From Aporrectodea caliginosa (lineage: Eukaryota > Annelida > Clitellata > Crassiclitellata > Lumbricidae), in contig JACEVL010000019.1 of assembly GCA_020284085.1 (NCBI GenBank), positions 4,239,322 to 4,303,321 of the forward strand: a stretch of 64,000 bases of DNA, in the 5' to 3' direction. This document shows positions 1-9,418 of this stretch, piece after piece. The notes under the pieces were generated by a model. That model was not told where the DNA came from. It ran no database searches and saw nothing but the letters and a program-made list of their open reading frames with translations. A program made the position numbers and the translations under genes. The stretch's first letter is position 1. Each line of letters begins with the position of its first letter.

Positions 1-240
1 GACTTAGAGCAATTGTTGATTTGGTAGTTTTTGTTTCTTTAAGCACAAAAACTCAGCCATCAAAGACAAACATTGACTAAGTTGCAACAAAGCACTCATA
101 CAACGCTATAAATCAATTGTCTTCATTGACAGCTGAATTTAAGCAGAAGAATTTCAAAAAGAAATCGTTCAGTCAGAAAACAAAAGAATCTGTTATCATC
201 TCCCTTCTCGTAAAATTTTGTATAGTCACAAACGACTGGA
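1..240. repeat. Dispersed repeat, inverted partner at about 31190-31370
   Basis: The reverse complement of this stretch matches about 31190-31370 over blocks such as TTGTTTTCTGACTGAA and GTTGTATGAGTGC, with small indels. No coding potential is visible. The partner lies inside DNA that is present upstream of ZNF-C but absent upstream of ZNF-B, so this is probably an interspersed repeat. Its ends are not defined here. Confidence 0.55.
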
Positions 241-313
241 AAAAAAGTATTAAATATATATGAGATCATATGATGCCTAGAACAGGTTGATTCATATCAA
301 ATGCATTAAATCT

Positions 314-749
314 GGAGTCAAGACAATTTGTCTACAGACTTTTTGTCTACAGACTTTCGCCGACATTTTGTCTACGTAGTTATTTGATATTGTCACTTTA
401 AAATGCAAGCTGGATTGTTTAAAAAAGAACTGTTTCCCTAAATGGATCCATTTAAACATTCCTGTGTTGAAACAAAAGAGCTCTGGATTGATCAAAATAA
501 TTTTTCCCGCAAACAGAAGCCAGATACCAAGCTGGATGGATGAATTAAACTAAGGTTTCCATTCAATAGAAGTTGGATTGATGAAAATAATCGTCTCAGT
601 AATTAGAAGCTGGATTCCTGAGAATATTCAGCACGTTTTAGTGAGGCTATAAGAAAGCGGCCTCTGTTGATTAGTCCTAATGGATACAGATACATTCATA
701 GGCGAAATGTCTGTAGACAAAGTGTCTGTAGTCGAGATGTCGCAGAACC
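314..749. mobile_element. Family A inverted-repeat element, copy 1 (9-bp TSD)
   Basis: A non-autonomous element flanked by a perfect 9-bp direct repeat ATTAAATCT (305-313 and 750-758). The left end begins GGAGTCAAGACAATTTGTC and the right end finishes GTCGCAGAACC, matching the other three copies. Next to each end are several copies of a short motif related to GTCTACAGACATTTC, in opposite orientation at the two ends. The centre is an array of diverged units of about 37 bp with core GAAGCTGGATTGATGAAAAT. The short ORFs here are translations of these repeats. A 9-bp duplication suggests a Mutator-like element, but that rests on TSD length alone. Confidence 0.8.
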
Positions 750-962
750 ATTAAATCTTCCATCACATTGTGTAAATGAAAATTGCACCCATTTGATTCT
801 AGATCTATGGGAAAACTGCATGCTAAGACACCATACACATTTTACAATCACCGTTCCTGTAATGTACTTATTCAATCACAGGCAACAACTAATGATAACA
901 AATTATAGGCATCATAAGTAATGAGAAACATAGAATTAAAGAATTGCCGACTCTACATTACT

Positions 963-1390
963 GGTTATCCGTGGTTTAGGTTGGTAAATTATTTTAATGT
1001 CTTCAATGCCGTATTTGAAGTTGGTAAATAAGCAGTCTACCAATGGCCATGAAAGTTGTCATCAATCCAACTTCCATTTCAGGAAAAAATTATTTTATCA
1101 ATCAAACTTCTGTTTAAAAAAGAATTATTGTCATTAATCCAACTTCCATATAACCAAGAATTTTTTATCAATTCAACTTCCATTTAACCAAGAACTTTTT
1201 CATCAATCCAACTTCCATTTAGGCAGGAATTTTTATCGTAAATCCCACTTCTATTTAAGCGGAAAAAACTTCATCGATCCAGCTTTCATCAAAGCAAAGA
1301 CTTAGTTTCATCAATCCAGCTTCTATTTACGGAGACAATTATTTGCATCAATCCAGCTTCCATTTTAATTTGACCATATCAAATAATTTG
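963..1390. mobile_element. Family B element, copy 1 (right side interrupted)
   Basis: Starts GGTTATCCGTGGTTTAGG, then the family B subterminal segment (TCTTCAATGCCGTATTTGAAG, GTAAGCAGTCTACC-like), then about eight diverged 37-bp units in the orientation ATCAATCCAACTTCCATTTA, then the other subterminal sequence (TTTGACCATATCAAATAATTT). The terminal bases normally following AATAATTTACCAACC are missing because the 210-bp element at 1391-1600 begins there. No protein is encoded. Confidence 0.65.
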
Positions 1391-1600
1391 GTAAACTTGC
1401 GCTTTAGGGGTCCCGATTTTGAAGATTTTCTAATGACAACCCAAACTCTAACCCTGACCCTAACAGACCCTCACGACGCCATTAGTGCTACTCTTCTTCC
1501 ATTGAACTAGGCTGATTAGTGTCAATGTGTGATCTCTTATAATACATACTTCCCTCCAATATGGGTGTCATTATTCGGGACCCCTAAAGCGCAAGTTTAC
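1391..1600. mobile_element. 210-bp MITE with near-perfect 26-bp terminal inverted repeats
   Basis: The sequence beginning GTAAACTTGCGCTTTAGGGG at 1391 is repeated in inverse at the other end (finishing CCCCTAAAGCGCAAGTTTAC at 1600); the inverted repeat extends about 26 bp. The centre contains CTAACCCTGACCCTAAC, a motif seen in two other places in this window. The target duplication is not clear, so the superfamily is open. Confidence 0.7.
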
Positions 1601-1938
1601 TAATAATATTAGCAACTGTCTCACTGACCTAAGTGTTCTTTATTAAATATGCCTGCAAACTAAATTATATGCATAGAATTATAGAATCTAACCAGGTTTG
1701 CATTAAACTCCAATTTCCACGTATCCGGGTTATATCGTCATCAACACAAAATGGCGAGCGATTCAAGTCTTTCACGACAATGAAGAGTGAGCTGGACTTT
1801 TTGAAAGTATATCCTGCCATCTTGTGAATACATTTTAACGTGCTACAGCGAATAAGAATTATTATCGTAGTGGATCCGTTCACGCCCCGGGCGTTAGCGG
1901 AACCCCAGTACTACATTCACGCCCGTGGCGTTATGGGC
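1601..1938. other. No gene recognised
   Basis: Non-coding by inspection. The short ORFs on both strands overlap and share no motif with known proteins. It ends with two GC-rich imperfect repeats containing TTCACGCCC and GGCGTTA, just before the Harbinger-like MITE. Confidence 0.4.
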
Positions 1939-1941
1939 TAA

Positions 1942-2401
1942 GGGGCCGTCCATAAATGACGTCACGCTATTTTGGCCGATTTTTGACCCCCTCTCCCATG
2001 TCACACTTCGTCACAAAAAGTCGCACCCCTGAAAAATGACTTCACAAAGCTCTGACCCCCTAAAACCAAATTTCCACTTGATAATAAAACATGTTTCAAA
2101 TCCCATTTATTGTCATTGTAATAAGTATTTAAAAATCTTATGGTGAAAAATATTTAAATAATTAGAAAATTATTAATAATGGTGCCCGTATACATTAAAA
2201 TAATCAAAAAAATTATGAAAATTTTAATACTCAAAATTAATGCTGTTATTTTAAACTTAAAATGTTGTTAATTGTTAAATTTAATTACACAGACCTGGTG
2301 TGACGTCACACTTCGCTGACCCCCCCCCCCATGTCACACATCGTCACAAATTTCCGACCCCCTCCCCCCTTAGGTGCGTGACGTCATTTATGGACGGCCC
2401 C
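1942..2401. mobile_element. PIF/Harbinger-like MITE (TAA target duplication)
   Basis: A 460-bp element with terminal inverted repeats starting GGGGCCGTCCATAAATGACG and continuing for about 26 bp. It is flanked by TAA on both sides (1939-1941 and 2402-2404). A second inverted pair lies inside (GACCCCCTC and TCACACTTCGTCACAAA near both ends). The interior is very AT-rich and has no ORF. The 3-bp TAA duplication is the basis for the PIF/Harbinger suggestion; that is an inference. Confidence 0.7.
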
Positions 2402-2404
2402 TAA

Positions 2405-2595
2405 AGCCTGTCACGTGAACTTGTTGTCATCCCGTGGAATTTTGATATGGCGGACAACTTGAGGATCGGTTAGGGCCAGGTTAGGATTCGTGGGGTCGTT
2501 TAGGGTCAAATTAGGCGTCGTGAGGGTCGTTTAGGGTCGAATTAGGCGTCGTGAGGGTCGGTTAGGGTCAGAGTTAGGGTTAGTGTCGTCTTTAG
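2405..2595. repeat. Degenerate GGTTAGGGTC-type repeats
   Basis: Imperfect copies of GGTTAGGGTCA and GTCGTGAGGGTCG alternate here. The reverse complement of the same wording (GACCCTAACCGACCCTCACG) occurs at 1440-1480 and 62180-62290, so this is interspersed, not a telomere tract. Confidence 0.55.
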
Positions 2596-2701
2596 AAAAC
2601 ACGGTGAACAACCTTCCATCGCAATCGGCAATGTTTATCGGTCGGTTCGTTTCAGGTACACACAACCATGTGACATGCAATGACCAATTGCGAGGCGGGC
2701 G

Positions 2702-3244
2702 CAGTGTGATTTTCCTTACAGGTTTTATTTTAGTTATAGTTATAGTTATAGTTAATGATTTTTATTTTAGTTATAGTTATAGTTATAGTTAGTATTATTT
2801 TTTAGTTATAGTTATAGTTATAGTTAATGGATTTTTATTTTAGTTAATTTTAGTTACTACTTAGTTACAATAATTAAGTCTATAAGCAAAATTGTGCGTA
2901 TTAATACGCTGTTTCACAATTTACTCAGAGCTATGAAAACCTTTGAAGCATGGGTACATTCAGCTTCATCAATACACGAGTTTCCAAAGTAACTGACAAA
3001 TTTCACAATAAAAATTTCGCATTTTTCGTTCTCATTTATGTCGTATCGTCCATATTGCACTTCCTATTTTTATTTTTTGTATTAACGAAAATAAAGATGA
3101 ATTTTCGTTAGTGTTATTTTCGTTATAGTTATAGTTATAGTTAATGATATTTTTTAGTTATAGTTATAGTTATCGTTAACGAAATCATTTTATTTTCGTT
3201 AACGAACATTTTCGTTATCGTTATCGTTAACGAAAATCACACTG
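2702..3244. mobile_element. hAT-like non-autonomous element with TTATAG arrays
   Basis: Termini are CAGTGTGATTTTC and its inverse GAAAATCACACTG, flanked by an exact 8-bp duplication GGCGGGCG (2694-2701 and 3245-3252). A CAGTG start with an 8-bp duplication is typical of hAT elements. Both arms are built of short TTATAG and GTTATC hexamer-like repeats that shift toward TTTTCGTTAACGAA at the right. An arm-like partial copy lies in inverted orientation at about 35022-35200. No transposase is encoded. Confidence 0.8.
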
Positions 3245-3424
3245 GGCGGGCGTGATTCTAGTCCCAGGTATCGGCTCACGTCGGGCGTGAGTGACGCGTG
3301 ACTGTATCCACGACCAATTATTATATGCTTATGTGAATTATAGCAGTCCTATTTTTACTAAAATTATTTTTTTATAAATAATGCTGGCAAGACAGAAACG
3401 AACAGACTGTTGGAGCGCTGACTC

Positions 3425-3720
3425 ATTATCGTGCCTTATTTTCTCGCGGTCTGAGCTCTGTTTGGTGTAGCACTGTAGATTGCGCTATATAAATTTACAG
3501 ATAAACTACAATGCAATACAATAAACGTTGCGGCTCAAGAAGCAGCAACGAAGTCACTAGGAATAATCGAATTAGTTATCGATTGGTGACGTCAACATGT
3601 AGGCTAGAACAAATGAAAATTAATGACGTAATATCTTTCGCCCATAGCAACTCTGAACGCTCACAGAAGTTTAATGTAGACGGCGTCGATTTGAATATTC
3701 TATTGATTTAAGATTCAAGT
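3425..3720. repeat. About 290-bp dispersed repeat, copy 1
   Basis: Aligns with 5540-5835 through shared blocks such as TTATTTTCTCGCGGTCT, TTGGTGTAGCACTG, AATGACGTAATATCTTTCGCC and AGAAGTTTAATGTAGACGGC. Includes a TGACGTCA octamer shared by both copies. No conserved reading frame. The two copies flank the piggyBac-like element at 4020-5412. Confidence 0.65.
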
Positions 3721-4019
3721 GTGCAATTTAAAACATTCTCTCAAATGTAAGTAGGCCTATTTTCCTACTTCTCACTCTGATTCCGAATCTCTCTCACGCT
3801 CTGTCTCGCCGTCTTTCTCTCACTGTGTACGTCTCTTTCTATCGCTCTCCCTCTACCTATTCACGAATCACTTCTTTGATAAATTTCTCATTGATTCTAG
3901 TCACGTACATCTTCTCTCGTTATTTTTAATATCGACGACGATGTTGTCACTGACTCTACTCATTATGTGGTAGCCTACTGTCTATACTGGCTGTAAACTC
4001 GGTTCCCATTGTAACTTAA
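3721..4019. other. No gene recognised; TCTC-rich low complexity
   Basis: Contains a CTCTC-rich stretch (about 3770-3880) and the TTAA (4016-4019) that marks the left border of the next element. Nothing coding is supported. Confidence 0.4.
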
Positions 4020-5412
4020 CTCTAGGGCTATCAAGCTTTTTTTGTAACACTTGCTACCAAGGGGGGGGTGGTTACCACCCCGCTGGATTTCGTGTTTGGT
4101 TTCACATATCGTAACTTGTAATATATCAATGGATTCAGCATTCATTTCTGCACAGAATGGTATATTTAGTTATACATTATGTGAATGCACCTCGAAATTA
4201 CATCACTTTTAGCAACAGAACCCATTAATTAACAATATTTTATATTATTGCGTACATTTTGTACTTTTTGGATAAACAAATATAAGATTATGTGCGTTTT
4301 GAAACTAATCTATGTATAAAAGACACACAATCATCCCTACACATGTTTATATAGTATTAATGTACATCCATACATATATATTGTTACATACTGGTCGTAA
4401 CTCGTGTCCTAGATTCTCGCAAAGAGGTCCAAGCCAGTATGAACAGCACAACAAGTCTTGTCAAAGTTCAGTATTCTTTGTAAAACATCAAACGATCAGC
4501 AACAGACTTCAAGCTGCACTCCAAAGTTAGACGGAACTGAACTCCAGAGTTCACATATTAGCCACTTTTATACACATAAAACAAGGATGGGTAGCTTCTT
4601 AAACCCACTGTCTAAGCACTCATCCCTTTACCATTCCAACCAAAAGATTACTTGCCGCCAAACAGTCAGCTGCTGCCACTTGGACCCTCCAGCCCATCCT
4701 TCCATGAAACGACAAGCCAGAAAGACAGGTGCAATTCTACCTGTTACATACAATGCTAACGATCCTCAAATAGTCAAATATCATCATAGGTCTTGTATGT
4801 AACAATATCCATACATATATATCGGTTTACGTTGTAATGCTGTATTCAGCCATTTTCACACAGATTACGCGTATTATTATTTATTTTGATCACTTCCGGT
4901 ATTCAAAAGACAAAGATGTAGGTATGCAAATGAAGCCCTACATTCCCTCTAAAGAATGGTATCTTTGTTTCTCTTTCAGGAAGACAAATGAATACGCTAC
5001 AGACAAAAAACTAAGGGGGAGTGCTTCCATTTAGCCATTTTTCATGCATATTACGCGTATTATTATTTATTTTGATCACTTCCGGTTTTCATAAGACAAA
5101 GATGTAGGTATGCAAATGAAGCCCTACATTCCCTCTAAAGAATGGTAGAATTGTTTCTCTTCTAGGAAGAATAGTCAATAAGCTATAGTCGAAAAACTAG
5201 GGGGGTGGTATCCACCCCCTGGTGCCTCAGGTATATCAGGTATAACTTTTGAATGGCGTGGGCTACCACCATGATGTTTACCTCAAAATGTGCGCCAATG
5301 AATCTGCTACAGCTACCTAAAATGCAAAAATTATATTCCTTATGGAAAAAAAATTATGCATAAAAACGTAGGGAGGGGTGGCAACCACCCCCCACCCTTG
5401 GTAGCCCGAGGG
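4020..5412 (+). mobile_element. piggyBac-like non-autonomous element, copy 1 (TTAA borders)
   Basis: Flanked by TTAA at 4016-4019 and 5413-5416. Left end CTCTAGGGCTATCAAGC mirrors the right end CTTGGTAGCCCGAGGG. Just inside each end are GGTGGTTACCACCCC-type palindromic segments. Two further copies are present (48601-49513 inverted, 60673-61895). TTAA duplication and a CCCT/CTCT start are the classic piggyBac signature. This copy carries a solo-LTR-like insertion at 4382-4804. It also has an internal duplication of about 200 bp (the GTATTATTATTTATTTTGATC block near 4870 and again near 5055). No transposase ORF is present. Confidence 0.75.
4382..4804. mobile_element. Solo-LTR-like insertion inside the piggyBac-like element
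   Basis: Begins TGTTACATAC and ends GTATGTAACA, the TG...CA inverted termini usual for LTRs. It is flanked by a 4-bp ATAT duplication (4378-4381, 4805-4808). The related element at 48601-49513 carries the uninterrupted site (inverse of about 49190-49230). ORFs in it show no recognisable domain. The LTR call comes from the termini and the empty site; no internal retroelement body is present. Confidence 0.6.
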
Positions 5413-5539
5413 TTAAATTACAGATAATATTATATCACGATGAACATTCAAATGTCTTGTAAAGTTGTCAACGCGAGTCTCCTGAAGCTGTTGAGATATT
5501 CGGCGTCCAAAAGTAGAAATTAGTTTTGCTGCGTACAAC

Positions 5540-5835
5540 CTTATTTTCTCGCGGTCTCTTGAACTGGGACCGCATCTGATTGGTGTAGCACTGCTACAAT
5601 CGCTATTTAAATTTACAGGTACAATACAATAAAAGTTGTGACTGAACGAGCCGCAACGGAAAAATTGAATTAACCATTGTTGACGTCAACTTCTAAAACA
5701 AATTAGCCTAAATGGATGACGTAATATCTTTCGCCATAACGACGCTCAACGCTCACCGCAGAAGTTTAATGTAGACGGCGTCAATTCGATGATTCTTTTA
5801 AAATATTTGTACGAGACCTTTGATTTAAGATTTAT
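5540..5835. repeat. About 290-bp dispersed repeat, copy 2
   Basis: Second copy of the repeat at 3425-3720, in the same orientation. It includes the TGACGTCAAC octamer region and the GAAGTTTAATGTAGACGGCGTC block. Confidence 0.65.
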
Positions 5836-6264
5836 TTTCTTCGTATCTTTGCTGCAATGACAGTCTTGGAGGTCCTAAGTAAGAAGTTCGTCAAGTTGAT
5901 CGATGTAAGAAGATGTTAAAATCTGTTTTATCGAGATATTCGAAAGAAACGAATCGGCGCAATGAGTGAGAAAACGACATGGTGGGCTTAAGAGCTGCTG
6001 GTCAGTTTAACTGTGGTTTATTTCGATGATAATAATTATAATAGCATTTCATATAGGCTAGGTCCCAACGAATACATTTATAAAGAATTAAAATCATTTA
6101 AAGATACAAACTATTCGCCAAAGCAAATTGAACAATACTGACAAAGAGCGGTCATAACCGCACAATCCCTCCGGCACATGACATGATGAGAAAAACTTTC
6201 ATCATTAGGATGATTGCAGGCCTATTGCATTGTAACTGTACATTTATATAGCGCCTGTTCCGCC
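5836..6264. other. No gene recognised
   Basis: AT-rich sequence ending in CATTTATATAGCGCCTG. That wording resembles the inverse of the GCGCTATATAAAT tail found on many invertebrate SINEs and LINEs, so a small SINE remnant is possible. No coding signal. Confidence 0.35.
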
Positions 6265-6296
6265 TCTAGGTGGTGGTGGTGGTGGTGGTGGTGGTT
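6265..6296. repeat. (GGT)n microsatellite
   Basis: About nine GGT triplets, followed by CTGTCGTTCTCTGTTTC-like pyrimidine repeats to about 6440. The tryptophan- and valine-rich ORFs across it are artefacts of the repeat. Confidence 0.85.
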
Positions 6297-6439
6297 TCCG
6301 CTGTCGTTCTCTGTTTCTGTGTCGTCTATTCTGTGTCTTTGGTTTCCGCTGTCGTTCCTCCACTCTGTTTCGTCATCTCTCTCTGTCCTTGGTTTCCTCT
6401 GTCATTCTTTCTCTTTGTTTCGTCCATTCTCTCCGTCTT

Positions 6440-7065
6440 TGTGAAAATGTGACGTCATTAATGCGCGTCAGGACGTAAAAATGTGAAAAATGTGAAGTCA
6501 TCGACAACGAGTCAGGACGTAATAATGTCAAAAAATGTGACGTCATCGACGCCGCATCAGGACGTAATAATGTGAAAAATGTGACGTCACCGACGACGCG
6601 TCAGGACGTAATAAGTCAAAAATGTGACGTAATCGACGGCGCGTCAGGACGTAATAATGTGAAAAATATGACGTCATCAATGCCGCGTCGGGACGTAATA
6701 ATGTGAAAAATGTGTCGTCATCGACGCCGCGTCAGGACGTAATAATGTGAAAAATGTGACATCGACACCGCGTCAGGACGTAATAATGTGAAAAATGTGA
6801 CGTTATCAATGCCGCGTCAGGACGTAACAATGTGAAAAATGTGACGTCATCGACACCGCGTCAGGACGATAATTTATAATGTGAAAAACGTGACGTCATC
6901 GACACCGCATCAGGGCGTAATAATGTGAAAAACGTGACGTCATCGACACCGCGTCAGGGCGTGATAATGTGATAAATGTGAAGTCATCGACGCCGTGTCA
7001 GGACGTAATAATGACTAAAATGTGACGTTATCCACGCCGCGTCAGGACGTAATAATTAAATACTT
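6440..7065. repeat. 44-bp minisatellite, about 14 units, many with TGACGTCA
   Basis: Tandem units of about 44 bp. The consensus joins GTGACGTCATCGACGCCGCG to TCAGGACGTAATAATGTGAA plus AAAT. I count 14 units between about 6447 and 7050; seven keep the perfect palindromic octamer TGACGTCA, the core of the CREB/ATF site (CRE). Others carry one-base variants (TGAAGTCA, TGACGTAA, TGACGTTA). No spacer diversity, so not a CRISPR. Any regulatory role is inference. Confidence 0.85.
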
Positions 7066-7129
7066 CCAATGCGTGTAATTATACCTGAATAATTATTGTG
7101 CAAATTCTACCGAATTAATCGACGGCAAC

Positions 7130-7910
7130 GACCTTTTCGGCTATTATAGGTCGTTATACTATTGGATTCAATCCGAATTTACAAAAAGTGTAAGCCTCAC
7201 TCACCATCACTAAGTAAAATCTGTTTCATAACTGCTCCATCCAGAACAATTATTGTAACTTGTTGCGTTCTGCCAACAATCTTTGATTGAATAAACGAAA
7301 ATACATACATACATATCATTCGGTGTTTAGCTATTAGGCTATAGGGGCCTACGCCTTACACATTCCAAATCAGATGTTGGTAGAAGTTCGTTTTCATTTA
7401 GAAGCGCAGCCACGCCTGTCGGCAGACTGAACCGAGGAACCGATGGTTGGCAAATACGATCAAGTACAAAATTTAATTATTAACTGTAATCAGATTAGCT
7501 TTGTAATAATGAAGTGATATATCAAGAAATATTAACATTTCCAAATGGCAATTCTGAAAAGAGGACTTTAGTTATTAATTTTTACATAAACCAAAAATCT
7601 CAGTTGACGAATCGCGTTAAAATGCATTCGCTAGATGACAGGATAAACTTTAAATCACTCCAGCTCCACGTGTTATGTCATCATAATAAATCACTTAAAG
7701 CGTTCGCCATTTTGTGCTGATGACTGAATTAACCAGATTATGTGGAAATTCGACTTTAATGTCAAACCTGGTAAGATTATAATTATAACTCTGTGCATAT
7801 AATTTAGTAGACAAGCACATCTATTAAAAGAAAGCAGTGTCGATGAGAGAATTGCGAATATTTTGGTTTGAGCTTAATGTTTTAATTCTCTCGCATGCGA
7901 ATACTGGAAA
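7130..7910 (+). repeat. Family C interspersed repeat, copy 1
   Basis: Long repeat shared with 14700-15870, 29272-29875 and, in part, 21830-21928. Landmarks are CATTCCAAATCAGATGTTGG, GGCAGACTGAACCGAGGAA, AATAATGAAGTGA, CATTCGCTAGATG, GTTCGCCATTTTGTGCTG and GAAATTCGACTTTAATG. The match resumes after the family B element at 7919-8084, which interrupts this copy. No conserved reading frame; the class is unknown. Confidence 0.65.
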
Positions 7911-7918
7911 CTAATTCT

Positions 7919-8084
7919 GGTAAACCCGTAGTTTAGGTTGCTAAATTATTTTATATCGTCAAATTGAAATGGAAGCTGGATTGATTATAGTTATGATAGA
8001 CATAGGTAGAGTGCTTACTTACCAACGTCAAGTACGGCATTGAAGACATTAGAATAATTTAGCAACCTAAACTACGGGATAACC
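7919..8084. mobile_element. Short complete family B element (166 bp) with exact 8-bp TSD
   Basis: Left end GGTAAACCCGTAGTTTAGG, right end CCTAAACTACGGGATAACC, flanked by CTAATTCT on both sides (7911-7918, 8085-8092). The paralogous sequence near 15850 carries the uninterrupted site (GGAAACTTATTCTGACG). This copy lacks the long 37-bp array and keeps one unit (AAATGGAAGCTGGATTGAT). No coding capacity. Confidence 0.85.
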
Positions 8085-8119
8085 CTAATTCTGACGAACA
8101 TTAGCATTAATACAATATT

Positions 8120-8430
8120 TTTATCGCTCATCCAACTTCTAGTTTTGCTATAACATTATATTTATGAACGGCTGTACGAGTTGGGATTTGGGTATATGCG
8201 CACCGGTGTACTATTACTGATTTGCGTTTCTGATCATAACACTTAATTGGTTTCCAACATATATTATGTCCTGCGCTTAGTGCGCTTAGTCAGTATACTA
8301 AAATGGCATTTACTTCCAAGACTCTTCTAATGTGTGGTGTCACTTTGCTCTCATTTGTTCATAATGTATATATAATTATTGCAGTAAAAACTAGAAGTTG
8401 GATGAGCGATTAAAATATTTTTAGTAGAGG
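8120..8430. repeat. Inverted-repeat element with arms around AACTTCTAGTTTT
   Basis: The segment at about 8122-8158 (CGCTCATCCAACTTCTAG) is repeated in inverse at about 8388-8425 (CTAGAAGTTGGATGAGCG), with arms of roughly 37 bp. The DNA between the arms, about 8210-8375, is inverted relative to 31670-31830 (shared CATTAGAAGAG, GTGACACCAC and CAGAAACGCAAATCAGT in inverse). A second segment with GGGTTGGGATTTGGGT occurs at 8180 and 8540. Confidence 0.55.
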
Positions 8431-8599
8431 TAGAAAAGTTGGTTGAGGGATATAAATATGTTATATAGAAGAAGTAGAAGTTGGACGAGTGATCAAAATA
8501 TGCCTAAAATATGTTTTAAATGTTTATGAACTGCTATACGGGTTGGGATTTGGGTAAACGCCACCGGCGCGGCCAGGCGCAGAAACCAGCCCAGCTGCA

Positions 8600-9418
8600 C
8601 CATCTGTTGTGTGTTGCAGTCTGTCCAGAATCTGGGAAATTCGTTGCTCTGCGATGAATTGTTGATTTGTTGATCCTTTAAGTAATGATCAGGAATGAAA
8701 TTATGTTCTATATTTCATTGCATATAAAGTAGATAATCTTGAAGGGGTGCTATATAGATCTCTTAATGAATATAAAAATTGAACTGTTCTTTTTAGCAAG
8801 TACACATAGAAGACGAGTGACATTCAGTTGCAAGACTAGGACTACATCTCATTATTCTTCGTCAAGCAAATTACAAGGGATTTTTTTTACTGCAACTTTT
8901 GCCATGGCCAATTATTTCATCTTCAGTTAAAATCAAACTGAACTTAGCATACAGGTGTGATATTATAGAAAGATTGGATGGCTTCAGTATTTCGTCACAA
9001 AGGTTTCTCTGTGTGACTAATTTCTTATTTCACTTGAAAAATAACTAATACTTGTAGATGAAACACGAACCCTTCTTGGAAGCATCTGCAAAGCAAACTT
9101 AACTGAAGGCGTCGAAAATGTGAGAAACTGGACGCTGATGGTGCTGGAAAGGCTGACATCGACAATTGCAGAAACTCTTTGCACAGGCAACTACTTTAAA
9201 GTGGATTCCAAAACTAGTGCTTATCAAAAGCCATACAAATTCCATATTTGTCTAGAATCTGGGGATTGGAGAAACACATACGGATCATTTGAAAAAACAC
9301 AAAGATGTCAATTACTTCAGAAACCCTATGTTCCTGGTGAAGCCAGGAATACAATCTGACAGTTCGTCAAATAACCCATACTTGAGAAACACAGTGAAAT
9401 TATTAACCACGTGGCTTG
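8600..9418 (+). other. Leader region of ZNF-A with conserved acceptor-like site
   Basis: A pyrimidine-rich tract ends in TTCTTTTTAG at 8787-8796, and ZNF-B and ZNF-C have the same arrangement (AG at 18415-18416 and 32652-32653). The roughly 620 bp downstream is alignable between the three loci. The frame of the ZNF-A start codon is closed by TAA at 9404-9406, so this is probably 5' untranslated sequence. The ORF at 9120-9359 (MRNWTLMVLERL...) aligns with both other leaders but is not conserved as one frame; it looks like eroded finger-related coding sequence. Confidence 0.5.

Noticed and set aside
2405..2595. Telomeric repeat tract
   Set aside because: The repeats are irregular, and similar text lies inside small transposable elements elsewhere in the window.
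6440..7065. CRISPR array
   Set aside because: Contiguous tandem units without unique spacers, in animal DNA. The same reasoning applies to 11879-12090 and 39300-39825.
9120..9359. Separate small protein upstream of ZNF-A
   Set aside because: Homologous leaders of ZNF-B and ZNF-C break this frame, so it is treated as untranslated or eroded sequence.
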